Positions 13,231 through 25,306 of a DNA stretch of 64,000 bases are shown one piece after another. The DNA lies in the NCBI GenBank assembly GCA_022393335.1, contig JAJEKB010021311.1, forward strand, positions 895,608 through 959,607, in the 5' to 3' direction. The first letter of the stretch is position 1; the number at the start of each line of letters is the position of its first letter. A model generated the notes under the pieces. That model saw only the letters and a program-made list of their open reading frames with translations. It did not search any database and was not told the origin of the DNA. This stretch comes from Macrotrachela quadricornifera (lineage: Eukaryota; Rotifera; Eurotatoria; Philodinida; Philodinidae). The position numbers and the translations under genes are program-made.

Positions 13231-13705
13231 TTTTTTTTCTCGATGGGGAATATTACGAAAAAGATACATTTTCAACGAAAGAAAAAGAAAAAGTAAATAG
13301 AGCACTTTGTATGGCTTCTAATTACTTTCCCCTACTATTGATGCATCTTTTTCTTCATCGATACTCGTCTATGCCTAAAAACACTTTTGCATACAGATTT
13401 TCTTTTTTCTTATAGCCAAACACAAAAACATTACAGCAACTACATGAATACACATGTGAGCTCGCCAACTACCTGCAATGAAACAACTTGTTGAATATAA
13501 CCAAATCGGTAGATTAATTGAACTTTTTCGATCTAATTTTTGAAAAAAAATTTATTTACGTTTTTAAAAATTATTATTTTCACTCATTTTGGTGTCCAAA
13601 TGTTTTTTGTTCTGCTCAGTGTTTAAGTCGTGAAAGACTCATTTGATCCCACCAATGTTTTGACTGAAGCGAGAGTAAGAAAAAGTTGTATAAAGGGTAA
13701 GAATC

Positions 13706-14254
13706 ACCAGTGACGGTGCACCGCTCACTGACTCACCGGTCGGCTAGTGGTGAAGCAGTGGAGCGGTGGACCTAGAGATGTAGCAATACCAATACCACCA
13801 ATATCAATACCAGATGGTATTCGATAGCATTGGTATCGACATCGGTATACATGCAACGGTCCCCGAAGCAAAAACAAAACCAAATATTTTGAAAATTCGA
13901 TTTCAGATTTAGATTCCTCGATCTAGAAAACCTTTCATCAAGTTTTATAAAAATACTTTATTTTCTCAAAATGAACTTCCTTTGATCCAAAACGGTAATT
14001 TCAAACTTTTCACTCAGAGAAGGCTCATTTTGAGGAAATAACGTTTTTTTTTATAAAACTTGACGAAAGATCTTCAAGGTTGAGGAATCCGAATCTGATA
14101 TTGAATTTTCAGAATACTGAGTTTTGTCCTTGGTTCTAGGGGCTGTCGCGCGTATATCAATACCAATATCCCAATACCGTATTGGGATTGCTACATGTCT
14201 CGGTGGATCAGTGACACTGATGGACAGTGGGCCGGTGATTCAACATCACTAGTG
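13706..14254. mobile_element. Palindromic MITE with an ordered subterminal structure
   Basis: The outer ends caccagtgac and its inverted match catcactagtg frame a palindrome centred near 13990. Inner blocks pair clearly: ttagattcctcgatctagaa (about 13919) with the reverse complement of about 14075-14105, and atcaagttttataaaaa with the reverse complement of 14048-14065. The aataccaatacc runs at 13788 and 14160 also pair. The inner motif (flanks of a TTTATAAAA core preceded by a gatTCCTCG block) recurs in the repeat family at 33948, 40670 and 41444. Target duplication unclear. Confidence 0.75.
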
Positions 14255-15085
14255 TATACCTAATATAGAATGAACATTGAAGCTTTCTATCATAGCTTCT
14301 TCTGGTGGCATTTTTGGTTTGATGTGAAAGCATCATGCCAATGTAGACATGGTCATGAACCTTCTCTTAATTGGTACTCATATCCTTCGTACAGTCACAC
14401 CCTCAAAATTCTAATTTTAAAATATTAGCCAAAATATTGATAATCATTATATTGCTCGTTGCTTTTTTTCATCATACAAAATATCATATACAAACGATGT
14501 TACTCTAATAGTAACTTGGTACAATAATCTATCATATGGGTTCTTTGTTTAGATCCAACAATAACAGACTTTACAATCATTCAAAAATTTATTGGGCATT
14601 CCTCTATCTCTCAACCAATATAGAAAATATTCTGCTGCAAACCTCTCTATGTATAATTTATATAATCTGAAGCAAAATCTAGTGACAATTTTTAAAGCAT
14701 AGTTTTGATATTGACATTGCTAGAAACATGGAAAGATGTTTTATTTCACTCATGATCGTTCGATGAATGAAAACTAAAATCTATTTCAATAGATGTGAAT
14801 TCTTTCAAACTATTTAGAAAAAACCGTGCCAAAAGATGCACAAATGATTTGTTTTTTATCACATTCATTTTATCAATTGCATTGAATAGTTCAATAATTC
14901 ATAAAGAAAACAAATTCAATGAAAATACGTATAATAAAAACTGTTGCAAAGCTTCAGTTACATCAGAGCCAGAAGCTTTAATTTATTCATAGCAACAGTT
15001 GACAAACTGTATATCTACATACATTCTTTAATAATCAAATGATTTCGATCTTTTATTATTTTCAACGACAATATAATGATATGGA
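14255..15085. other. AT-rich spacer
   Basis: No supported gene or repeat. The short frame at 14795-14992 has no recognisable feature. Confidence 0.35.
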
Positions 15086-15089
15086 TATG

Positions 15090-16655
15090 GAGGAATATTT
15101 GTAAAAGACGCGAACATTTCTAAATCTGGATTTGATACTAATAGTAGGTCGAGCTCATCGAGCCAGAGTACATCCAATTCCGCGATGTTCAACATTGCAG
15201 GAACCAGTTCCACTCTCAGAACAGTGACAGATCTAGGATTTTTGTGATTGGGGGTGCTTCAATGGAAAAGGAGGTAACTATGGTCAAAAAAACGCGTTAT
15301 GAGTTCATTTTTGGACCTTGTACGCTACGAAAAATCGAAAATGTTTCTTCAAAATGGGAGTGTTCGCTCCCAGTGCTCCCTAAATCTGTCACTGCCTCAG
15401 AATCAGCATCACCCAAATCCTGGAACTGGATCATCGATGCTCATAACAAATCTAATCGACAACAATCGAATTTCACCAATTCCGAAAGCTGCTTCGTATT
15501 CCGAAATTTCGTACCCGAATTAGTATCCGCCTTGAAATTCACGCATTCGGTTGCGATTGAAAATTTGTCTCTAGGATACATAACCAATTCCAGTACGGAG
15601 TTCCGAGAACTGACGGAATTAAGTCAATGACGAGAGGCAACATTGCAGAATAAGATAACTGCTCTATTGAACTTATTCTATCAACATTCACGAATATCCA
15701 TATCTTTTGACAGCAAGTGGGCCTACTCGAGTTGTGTATATACCCACAATTTCAGTCTTTTAAATGTCTGCATCGGCAGGACTGGCATGGCTGAGTGGCA
15801 ACGTGTTCGGACTCGTACCCACAAGGTACCGTGTTCGGACTCGTACCCACAAGGTACCGTGTTCGAATTCCGTTGGCACCTCAGCTGTGTAATCACATCG
15901 GGCAAGTGATTCACGGTCTATTGCCTCGGAGCACCCGTCCGTTAGCGGCCTCTACTGGCACACGAGATATTTCTCACTGTGTGTTGATCTAGAGAGGTTG
16001 TACGGGGAGCCCATGTAATTGGGCGAGGAGAACTTTGCGACAGGCTTGCCTTCTGTCCAGAGCTGCAGTTGGCTACAGCTGCAGGAAAAATATCGGGCAA
16101 TCGAAAATTGTCTTCGGACAATCACCCTATACTGAAAGGTAGCCGAAAGGCGGGGTATTTCTTCTTCTTCTTCTGCATCTGAAAAAGAACAAAAAAATCT
16201 GCTGTTTTAATTTAAAGCCTTATATTTGGGATGCCACAATTCAATAATAGGACTTCAAATTTTTAAAAAAAGTAGGTTCTTGCCGTTCTCCTTGTACAAG
16301 CATATAAGAGACTAAAATTTTTGGCATATACATAACTAGAATAAACCCAAGTCGAACTCACCTTATCGGGGTTCGATGGAAATTCATCGGAAGTTACCGG
16401 AATCCTTGGCATTGGGTGTCGGAAAGTATCAGAATGGCTATGATTTGTCAGAACCTTGAAAATCCAACAACCTCCAACGAATTCCAATAGGATCCGATAA
16501 TTTTTCCGATAGGATCCGAATGTTGGATTGTTCATCGTGGGGAGCTACTCACTGTCAACAGATATAAGTAGTCGTAGAATCAGCTCACAAAGTCTGACCT
16601 ACTATTAATATCAGATCCAGATTTTAGAGTGTTGGCGTCTTTTACAAATACGCAC
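15090..16655. mobile_element. Large imperfect palindrome carrying a SINE
   Basis: The left outer block near 15097-15160 (atttgtaaaagacgcgaaca, then atctggatttgatactaatagtagg) matches the reverse complement of about 16600-16655. A second pair is 15716-15770 (gtgggcctactcgagttgtg, tatataccc) with the reverse complement of about 16290-16350. Intermediate sequence is more diverged. The two halves are interrupted by the SINE at 15783-16177. The open frame at 15244-15630 lies wholly in the left half; its peptide has no motif and I treat it as incidental. Confidence 0.65.
15783..16177 (+). mobile_element. tRNA-derived SINE with TTC-repeat tail
   Basis: An internal RNA polymerase III promoter is visible: box A tggctgagtgg at about 15789 and box B gttcgaattcc at about 15860. 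A 28-bp segment between the boxes (gtgttcggactcgtacccac plus aaggtacc) is duplicated in tandem, so box A and box B are further apart than in a tRNA. The unique body ends in ctgaaaggtagccgaaaggc, ggggtatt, then (ttc)n and ctgc. This head-body-tail order is that of a SINE. The T-stem does not pair well, so it is not a functional tRNA. Confidence 0.7.
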
Positions 16656-16689
16656 ATCTTACTGGAGAAAATAATAATAATCCTCTTAT

Positions 16690-18466
16690 TGTGATAAAAC
16701 AAAAGTTCAGACAAACGTTTGAAACAGAAGTGCTTAAAAATATCAAAATAGACAAGTTATCAATATTTCGTTTTTATACATCTTTTCTTATTTTATTTTA
16801 ATGTACTGCCTAAGAAAATAAGTATTTATTTTTAAAAAATTCATGTTGTTTTAGTTGATCAAAATTATAAGAACAAAATAGTATTTTTGTTTGTAAATTT
16901 CTCATACAAGAGAGATATCTGCTGCACTCAAAAATTATGTAAATAAATAAAGAAACTCATTTTGAAGGTTTTCATTAAGAAAAACTTTCGGAATTGATTT
17001 ATGTTTGGATTGAAAGTATAAGATTTGTTGTTCAAGTAAAGTTAGCTTTAGTTGCTTGCAAGGAGTGAGTATAGCAAAGATTTTTGACTATTAAGACTAA
17101 AGCAGAATTGGATGCAATTCTGTACAATTCTACGCAATAGAAGGCACTTTTGTCACAAAAAGACAGATTTTTAAAGTCTGAAAAATATTTTATTAATAAA
17201 TGGAAGTCGGCCATTATAAATGAAAAGAAAGTGGCATCTTTTCCATAGTTAGCCTCTTGCTGCTGCTATTTTCTCTTATGTTGGACAATTTTTTTGGTTG
17301 CAGGCAATGCTATGATATAAGCTAACACAATCAGACTTCAATACTAATATTTAGAAATATCGCTTTTTTTTAGAACAGAATCAGTTTCCGGTAACATTGA
17401 AAAAAATAAGATATACATCATCAGTATTCAGTGGTGAAACTGTACTAATTATTAGTGAATTCAACAGCAACGGTACTCTGCAGAGTGTTGAGTCATTTTA
17501 CCCACAATAAACCGTAGCTTCTCAAAAGAGATACTTTTTAATTAAATGTTTCGCTATTTAAAAATTCTCAAAAGAGATACTTTGCTATTTAAAAATGTCT
17601 CAAAAGAGATACTTTTTAATGAAATGTTCTATTATTTAAACGAATTTTTTGAACACATCAAGATAAATGTTTCATTATTTGCTTTCTAAAACAAGATTCA
17701 AAAATAAATAGTCATTAATACGAGTCACTTCACAATGTAGAATCATTCTTAAGATAATGTATTAATATATGATCTAGTTGTTGATAAAGCTGTATCATCT
17801 GATAAACAATATGATCTATAAACAGTAACATTCATTATCTTTATTAAAAAACTGATTAGTTCACTGAAGGTAAATATAATTTTTAAAGTTATGTTTTTTG
17901 TTTTTAATTTAATAATCATTATTAGAACTACTTTGAATATGATGATTTAAAGAGAGCCCATTTGAAAAATTCTAAATATTTTTAGTTTTTATTTTATTTT
18001 TTCTTTTAACATAATTACTGATGATAGATTATGTTATCATTTTTGAGTGTTAAGCTAAAATAAAGAAGTTAAATTCCTGTTTATCTAATCGTTATGAATC
18101 ATTTTAAATATCTATCTGTACACACTAATTATGCGAAATTTAAAAATAAACGACAAAAAAGTATATAATTACTCATATATAGAAAAAATTCCAGATTCCT
18201 TTTAAAGTGATAACCTCGTCGGTAATTCTACTAATAAAGTTGATTGTACGAGTTGTCATTCTCAGATTATGCTGTATATTATTTTGAAAAACCGCTTTAA
18301 TAATACAATAATACTCATATATGACCTTATCAATTCATTCGATAGAATATCAATAATATTTTTTTATATTAACTCAAATGAATGTTTGGTTTTTTTAATA
18401 ATAACGTCACAAAATATAAAAATCAATCCTTTATAAATACTATTAGTAGTTCAAGTATCAAAATTA
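16690..18466. other. AT-rich region with a short tandem repeat
   Basis: No supported gene. Between 17519 and 17640 the motif tctcaaaagagatacttttt is repeated three times with partial spacers, a short irregular tandem array. The remainder is featureless AT-rich sequence. Confidence 0.45.
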
Positions 18467-18468
18467 TA

Positions 18469-19034
18469 CAGGGTCTTCCATAAATAATCCAATGAAAAAA
18501 AATTTAAATATCTTCATTGTGACTCGAGCAAACGAGCTGATTTTTTTATCAATGATAGAGACTTATTCAAAATTTATATCCATAAAGACATGTCTAGAGA
18601 GACTTTTTGTTAAATATCAATACTGACCCCAACAAAAAAAGTTTACTTTTTCACAGATAAGAAAAAGAATAATATATTTAACAAAAAGGATCTGTCTAGG
18701 CATGTCTTTTTTTAATATAAACCTTGAACATGACTCTATTATTGATAAAAAAATCAGTTCGTTTTCTCGAGTCCTAGTGAAGATATTGAATCTTTTCTTC
18801 GATAAATTAACTTTTGCACCATTCTATGTATATTTTTTTCTGATCTGTGTAAAAGTAAAACTTGTTTTTGTTGGAATCAATATTGATATTTAACAAAAAG
18901 TCTCTCTGGATATGTGTTTATGGACATAAAATTTGAAGAAGTCTCTATCATTGATAAAAAAATCAGCTCGTTTGCTCTCGTCGCATTGAAGATATTCAAA
19001 TTTTTTATCGTCGGATGATTTAAGGAACACCCTA
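18469..19034. mobile_element. TA-flanked MITE with CAGGGTGTTCC-type ends
   Basis: The left end is TA then CAGGGTCTTCC; the right end is GGAACACCCTA then TA, so the terminal inverted repeats match with two changes and a TA target duplication is present. Long arms pair: the block near 18588-18650 (agactttttgttaaatatca) with the reverse complement of about 18840-18903. A third, direct copy of right-arm sequence lies at about 18685-18800, so the element is composite. The ends are of the Tc1/mariner MITE type. No transposase. Confidence 0.8.
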
Positions 19035-20390
19035 TATGTATGAAGCAATTACATTACTACATATAATCAAGAACAGAAATTTGTACAAAAATTTTTCATG
19101 TCGTTGTAGTTCAATTACATTTTCAATTAAGTAAATAAATAGAAAAATCGTTTTATATCATTGATTCCCAAAACCAAGGCTTTTTATTGCATAGAATTCT
19201 ATTACAACGCATAGAAAATTGTTGTTCCTCTAATTTTATGTAAAAAGTACTGTCATCGAAATAATCTTCATGCACATTTTTACATATATTCATGTTTCTT
19301 ACATTGCACATAATTAACCTACCGAATTTCCCTGGATTAAGGCCTTCCCTCAAAAATGATTTCCCACTTAGAATGGGTCTTTTGAGCTGAAATTTTCAGG
19401 GATAACTAATCCTGGTGAGATATGTTTCTGGTAAAAATTTCAGCCTGATTGATCGTACTAGACCGGAGTTCCAGCTGCATCATAGGCCATTTTTGGCCTT
19501 CAGAAAAATCGACATCACTCCGTCGGAATACAAGGTAGAAGGCTCGGGGTTATCTCAAATTAAAGCTAATGTCAGTATGCAACTTTTTATCAGACAGAAT
19601 TTTTAAATTTTGTATTATTGATTTTTTATTAATGTTTTGGTGCACACACTTTAAAATAATCATAAAAAACGGTAATCGGACGACAGTGAAACCAACTTTT
19701 CTCAGCCCAGGAGTCGAATTTAAAAAAACTGGTCAATGAAAAGTTTACTCTGGTCGAGATCTTTAAAATAAAAAAAATATTGGGTATAGCTCAATATATG
19801 AAGGAGCGATTCCAATTTTCCTAATTGAAAACTACGTTTTGAGAAAAACGTGAAAGAAGTTTTAGAAATGAATTCTTACAGCCAAATCTTAAAAAAACAT
19901 GTTTACATAGTATATTTTCAATAAATGTCAATGGACCTTTTGAAAGCGCGCAACAGGTGAATAAGCTAACGCTATCTATCATACTTAATATAAAAAAATG
20001 TTATATGCAATCCGGTTATATGGAACAATAAGCAGTTTTTCAAAAACTGAAAAATCATAAAAATTTCTAGGAAAACAGGATACTAGGGTGGAAATTTTTT
20101 ACGATAAGTCTTTGGAAACCTAGCCATTTTTCAAAAAGCCATACATATTCTGAAAGAGGAAATTCCGGCGCATCTTTCTATACTAAAAACTCAATATTGA
20201 TTTATTTTCGAAAAAAGCCATTTTTCTAAAGGGGGGGGGGCTTAATAAAGTTTTTTTTTTATTAATGGTCGTTTTTCAACTTTTTTTTGTGCACATAAAC
20301 ATTCCAAAATCTTGTTCTACGTTGTATACCTTCATATCAATACATGGAACGATATATCCCTTGTTTATATACACCAGAGGTGCCATACGG
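19035..20390. other. Intergenic region, no supported gene
   Basis: Mostly AT-rich. A slightly GC-richer patch at 19330-19590 may be transposon-derived but has no ends I can define. A run of G at 20231-20240 is followed by poly-T. Confidence 0.35.
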
Positions 20391-20394
20391 CAAT

Positions 20395-20550
20395 TTTTTG
20401 TACCGTGTCCTGCCCTGCTCTCTCATATAGCGTGTTTTGTCCTGCCTTGCTCTTTCATGTACCATATCCTACCCTGCTTTGCTCTGCTCTGCTCTATCAT
20501 GTAGCGTGTCTTGCCCTGCTCTGCTCTCTCATGTACCATGTCCTGCCCTA
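20395..20550. repeat. Degenerate tandem repeat rich in ctgccctgctc
   Basis: Units of the form catgtaccatgtcctgccct, gctctgctctctcatgta recur several times. Open frames on this stretch (rich in C, P, A, L, S) are produced by the repeat and are not genes. Confidence 0.7.
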
Positions 20551-21990
20551 TTGAAGTTTGAAGTTGCAGGGTATGAAGGACTCACTCTGCTCTGCCCTTT
20601 TTCCTGCACCCTGCTCTAAGTTTTATTTTTGATTGTGTTAATACAGAGATGTCGAAGGTATCTATATATAGATAATAGTGAGATTTTTTTGTTTTTTTTG
20701 ACAATAGATATCTTTTTAAAATCGATGGTGGACATCTGATTCCAGATCTTCTTTTAAAATAATCACATCATCGTGTCCCTAGATTTTCAAGATTAAGGAA
20801 CATTCAATATTTTGAAAATATTACGCTTATATATACTTCATTGAAATAACAACCTTGTTTCTATTGTAAGATTCAGTTATTAGAAGATGAAGAGATTTAA
20901 TTTTTAAAACTCTCGATAAATAAGCCTGAAACAGTATTATTTACTTTTTTTTTCTTTTTTTTGTTTTTGGTCGGGATGATAAATATGTATTACTTCACTC
21001 AAATCTTACGAAAATATATCAACTGAATTTATTGTTAATTATTCAGTATTCCCCTCAGGCAACAACTAAAATAAAAAATAGAAAAAAATTAGAAGAGAGA
21101 AATATTCATACATTTGTCTGCAAAATTATACTCAATTTCTTGACATATTAGACAAGTAGCGCTGATCTGATGGATTCGCTGACCCTTTTCTGAAAGATAA
21201 TTTAGTATAATTTTCATCAAGATATAACTTAGCAATGAAAGCAAAAGGCCTAGTGAGGTATAACATGGATGTATTGTACATTTTTACTATCTTTTGAGAA
21301 AAATTTCAAAAGCAGGAATGGTAACATAGGAAGATTCTAGAAGTAGGAAGCGTTACATTCTACGAAATCCCAAATAGTCGGTGATACGACAGTTAAGTCC
21401 CAACATTTGAGCCCTTCTTTATGTAACTTTGATGAAAAGCTATGATGAACTCCATAGAGCTTAGTGAGAGTGGGGCAAGGGCAAGGATAAAGATGCGATG
21501 AAATACTTATACAGCTAATAAGTCTCAATAAATCTTTAGTTAGGAAATTAATTCTGTATAGGAAATAAATCCAAAAAAATAAATTTCAGTAGTCTATCAG
21601 ATTGAGAATAAAGTTTGATTAAGAATGAGAGTTAGAATCAAGGTAAGGATGAGGGTGAGTGTATAGATGCAGCTGATGGTGAGTGCTGACACGGCGGAAG
21701 GAATGAGGCTCAAATGGCGGGATTCTAATGTCAGGAGCTCATTTGTCGGTGTATCCAAACAGTCACATCCCTGATTATCATTGAACATAATTTGATTTTG
21801 ATTATATTATATCTCATAGTCTTCTTAATGATATAGAAGCTAGGAAACAGAAATCCATTCTTTAATAGTGGTCGGCTTATAGAAATATTCCTATTGATGA
21901 TTAATATATAAATGACAATCCTCATTTGAACTCACACTTCATGAAATAAACCTTATTTATTATATCTAGGTTAAAAACTACCCCTAAGCA
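20551..21990. other. AT-rich intergenic region
   Basis: No supported gene. Around 21600-21665 is a degenerate purine-rich run of gattaagaatgaga-like units. Confidence 0.35.
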
Positions 21991-21997
21991 GAATTAA

Positions 21998-23032
21998 AGG
22001 AACTGGTGCTTTTCCCATTGGCTAAACCCCCCCGCGAGATTTCTTTCCTTTCAGTTATTTTTTTGTAGAGACTCATGTGGAGATACAAGATCACGAAACC
22101 AGAACGTGGACTTTTTTACTGTTAGCAAAAAAACTAATATTTTAAGAAAGAGTGAATTTCCATATAAAATACCACAAAAACAGTTCATATTTTGAGGTTT
22201 TAGTTATTGAAAATTGCTTTTGATGGGAAATAAACACGATGTTCAGAATCAGCGTGCTAAAATCTACCATAAACTTTATTTTTTAGCGTGAAACATTTCC
22301 ATTAAAATTTTTCCCCTACTCCCCCTCAGCGTTTTTACTTGATAATTTTTACCTGTACCCCCCTACGGGACGAAATTTTGATGGAAAATATTTTGCGTTA
22401 AAAATTAAAGTTTCTGATGTATTTTGACATGCTGATTCTGAATATGATGTTTATTTTTCATAAAAAGCAACTTTTGACAACGAAAATCTTAAAAAGCTAG
22501 CTATTTTCTCATATGTTTTGCCTCTTCAGAAGTTTGAATCCTACTAATAAAGATTGACATAGTTTTTTTGCTTTTCTTTTTTTATTTGATAGATTTTATA
22601 AAGTTGCATTTGTGGTGAAAGTTTCACTTTTTAGCTGCAAGTCTTTCTGAAGTTATAGATTAAACAATATCTGTCGTACATTGAAAAACAAGTGTTAAAA
22701 AGAGAATTTTTTATGATAGGCGGTGATCGTCAGGATAGTCATTGAATAAGATGATTTTAATTTTATTTTGTAGAGAACATTTAGTTGTATATATAGTAAA
22801 AATTTGGTTATTATTCATGCAACTATGGATGAGATATAGGTCTTGACATAATAAGAGAGTAAATACCCATTGATGATGATCCTTCTCCTAAAATATTGAT
22901 TTTTTTCCTAAGACTAAAAAAGTCCACGTTCTGGTTTAATGATCTTGTATCTTCACATGAGTCTCTACAAAAAAATAACTGAAAGGAAAGAAATCTCGCG
23001 GGGGGGGGGGGGGGGTATATGGACCAGTTCCT
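21998..23032. mobile_element. Palindromic element flanked by TTAA, upstream of the F-box gene
   Basis: The left end is TTAA then AGGAACTGGT; the right end is ACCAGTTCCT then TTAA (23033-23036). The arms pair over long blocks: cgcgagatttctttcctttc near 22033 with the inverse near 22985, gagactcatgtggagatacaa with its inverse near 22955, and agaatcagcgtgctaaaatc with its inverse near 22430. The right arm carries about 340 bp of extra sequence (about 22570-22910). A C-run in the left arm and a G-run of about 16 in the right correspond. TTAA duplications suggest the piggyBac group, but the ends do not begin CCC, so the class is uncertain. Confidence 0.7.
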
Positions 23033-23271
23033 TTAATCTTTCCAGCAAACACTTCTTTATCTATGAGTCAATATATGCTTTTTCACATTTGCATAAGGTG
23101 CTAGGAAAAAACCTAGTGCAATATCATTTAATCCTTATAAAAATAGAAGGAAAGACAAATTTTTATTGCATTCGTCCTGTTCTTCGTTATCGAACAGAAC
23201 TTTTTTTGAAAGTCAATCTTTCTCTATCAAATTTTTGCACCTTAAAACTATCTTCTTTAAACTTTTCTGCT

Positions 23272-23862
23272 ATGGCATTGGCAAATGTTAATACATTAGA
23301 ACAACTTCCCAATGAATCACTATTGGAAATTCTCGAATATATTAGTTTTTACGATCGAGTTCGTTCTTTCGTCGATTTGAATGAACGATTCAATGAACTA
23401 GTTGGAATTTATGACATAAATATTGAAGAAGATATCGATTGTTTTTCGGAAAGTGAAAATATGAACCCCGGTGAATACATAATTTGGCCTATATTATACA
23501 AAAATTCCGATGACGTTGAATGGATATTAGGTGACTACTCGTCGGCATTGGCAGGGCATGTTGATCCGTCGGTCGCTTCTGTTTGTAAAAAATATACTTT
23601 TACATTAAACCAATATTTCTTTTCTGAGTCTAGCGAAGAAGTGCGACTACGAAAACGCGAAGCTTCAGCTAAAATTAGATGCGAGCAGTCAAAAGGCAGT
23701 GAATATTGGGATGATTATCAGAGAAAACAGTCCAAACTGGAAGCATACGAGAAAATAAAAGAGCCTGAATATGCGAGACAAAGACGCATGATTATGGAAT
23801 CAGCAACAAACATTTGGACAGAATTATTGCGTGAACATCTCTGGCCGTTTGCATTAATTTAA
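23272..23862 (+). CDS. F-box protein
   Basis: A 196-residue protein whose residues 8-45 match an F-box: LEQLPNESLLEILEYISFYD followed by RVRSFVDLNERFNELV. F-box proteins recruit substrates to SCF ubiquitin ligases through Skp1. The rest (ILYKNSDDVEWILGDY..., then a charged helical C-terminus rich in K, E and R) has no repeat type I recognise, so the substrate is unknown. I start at 23272 (ATGGCATTGG), just before the F-box. The frame is open upstream to 22939, but that extension is translated from the right arm of the adjacent palindromic element and contains a poly-glycine run from a G tract, so it is unlikely to be native. No intron is apparent. Confidence 0.75.
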   Translation: MALANVNTLEQLPNESLLEILEYISFYDRVRSFVDLNERFNELVGIYDINIEEDIDCFSESENMNPGEYIIWPILYKNSDDVEWILGDYSSALAGHVDPSVASVCKKYTFTLNQYFFSESSEEVRLRKREASAKIRCEQSKGSEYWDDYQRKQSKLEAYEKIKEPEYARQRRMIMESATNIWTELLREHLWPFALI

Positions 23863-24255
23863 GAAAACATGTAATTTCTTAAAATAATAGCGCATGCTAC
23901 ACCAAAGTTTGTCGTACCGCATTGTTTTTCTGTAAACCAAGCAGAATTAATCTAAATAAAATATGTGAAAATGTATAGATATCCTAAAGGTATGAGCGCA
24001 TCTTATATACTTTATATTGCCTAGACCGGTCATATCTAATTAAGCTTTAAGAAAACAGACAATTAAATTTCTTTGTTTATCTTTTGTAGAAGTTGTTTTC
24101 GTAACTATCCTAAGGGTGAGTATGATAAATATATATATATAATAAAAGAATTAACAGAAGCAAGCAATCATTTCAGTTTTTCACGGCAAAGTTGATAAAC
24201 TTTAACAAGTGTATCTACATGGATATATCTCAAAAGGCGTGAAAGCCCTATAAGA
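23863..24255. other. AT-rich 3-prime flank of the F-box gene
   Basis: No supported feature apart from an AT dinucleotide run near 24130. Confidence 0.35.
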
Positions 24256-24259
24256 CAGA

Positions 24260-24606
24260 TCACAAAATCAGAGCAGAAATCGAATCCACATCTTCCGATA
24301 ATCGGTCGAAGATTCTATTGGTCAGATTTTCGGCTTCCATGATATGTTTCGCAGAAGTTTCATTGATAAATATCTCGGTCTTTGACAGTGCTACACTTTG
24401 TAATATACCGAAAAGAGTATTACACCTATGTATCCATTTAGCTGCGTTTGTTTGCTGACTATCTATGAATAGCTCTTATACCTGTATGGAGATTTTATAC
24501 GAAGAGATGTCCAATTATGTTGGTAAGATGAAACTTCAAACTTCTTCTTGTTAGGTCTTTTCGTATATGTGCATACAATATATGAAAAAAGAAAACCAAT
24601 CTTACC
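24260..24606 (-). CDS. Possible two-exon gene fragment, unrecognised
   Basis: On the minus strand an exon-like end (GACCGTCTTCAG then GTAAGATTGG at 24606/24605) is followed by an open stretch from 24454 to a TGA at 24260-24262, after a plausible acceptor (atagatagtcag). The stretch encodes about 64 residues of balanced composition, including WIHRCNTLFGILQSVALSKT and IMEAENLTNRIFDRLSEDVD. Upstream of the donor one frame is strongly hydrophobic. I do not recognise the protein. The 5-prime start cannot be fixed, and this could be a chance open frame or a pseudogene. Confidence 0.25.
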
Positions 24607-25300
24607 TGAAGACGGTCAATAATGAAAATAATAATGAGATGAGGAAGAGAATAATGATGAAAGAAAGGTGAGGATGAGGGATCAATAGTTTATTTTATGT
24701 AGATAAATAAACACAAAAATAAGGAAGGAGCAGAAGACAGGGAAGAGATACAAATATATAGAGGGGAAAAGCAAGTAACTTGGAGCTGTGAAAAAGATCA
24801 ACTGAACTAGAGTGGAATAGAATATGAACTGGTGAACAAAAAGTGGGGAAAAATATAGAGAGAGAGAAAAAAGGAGCAGAACGAAAAAGAACCTGGTATG
24901 TCGGAAAGTACGTACACCAGGAAGGGGTAGGGATATGTAGAAGCTTGACCACGATCAGTGGTCAAATAAGTTGGCGGTAACTTAGTATCATCTGTTACCG
25001 CTAACACTTCTTCAGTATGAATAGTTATATTGAGATTTCTGTAATATTTGTTTCATTGGATGATTTTGTGTTTTCTCACGCCCTCTTGAATTCGAGGGAA
25101 ATAGGCCGTTTTAGTGCAGTGTGTCTTCTGAAATAGTACGATGATGATTCAGCAATAATGCTCGTATTTAAATGGAACTCATGTCTGTGCATGTGTTCGT
25201 CATTATTCTTTCTTGTCCTTATTAAGACTTTCGTTCCATCGTTCTAGTGTGATATGTTTTGGAAAGTTTTTGATAAAAAATTGTCTGCAATTAATCGAAG
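24607..25300. other. Purine-rich intergenic region
   Basis: Between 24640 and 24900 the plus strand is strongly purine-biased (aggaag, gagaga runs). This bias makes pseudo-open frames on the minus strand. No gene is supported. Confidence 0.35.
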
Positions 25301-25306
25301 TTTATA

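Noticed and set aside
15244..15630. 128-codon open frame on the plus strand
   Set aside because: It lies inside one arm of a large palindrome and shows no domain; openness is likely incidental.
15783..15875. Functional tRNA gene
   Set aside because: Box A and box B are present, but the T-stem does not pair, a 28-bp duplication separates the boxes and a SINE body follows.
21600..21665. Telomere-like repeat
   Set aside because: Degenerate purine-rich run with no fixed unit; no TGTGGG-type array as reported for bdelloid telomeres.
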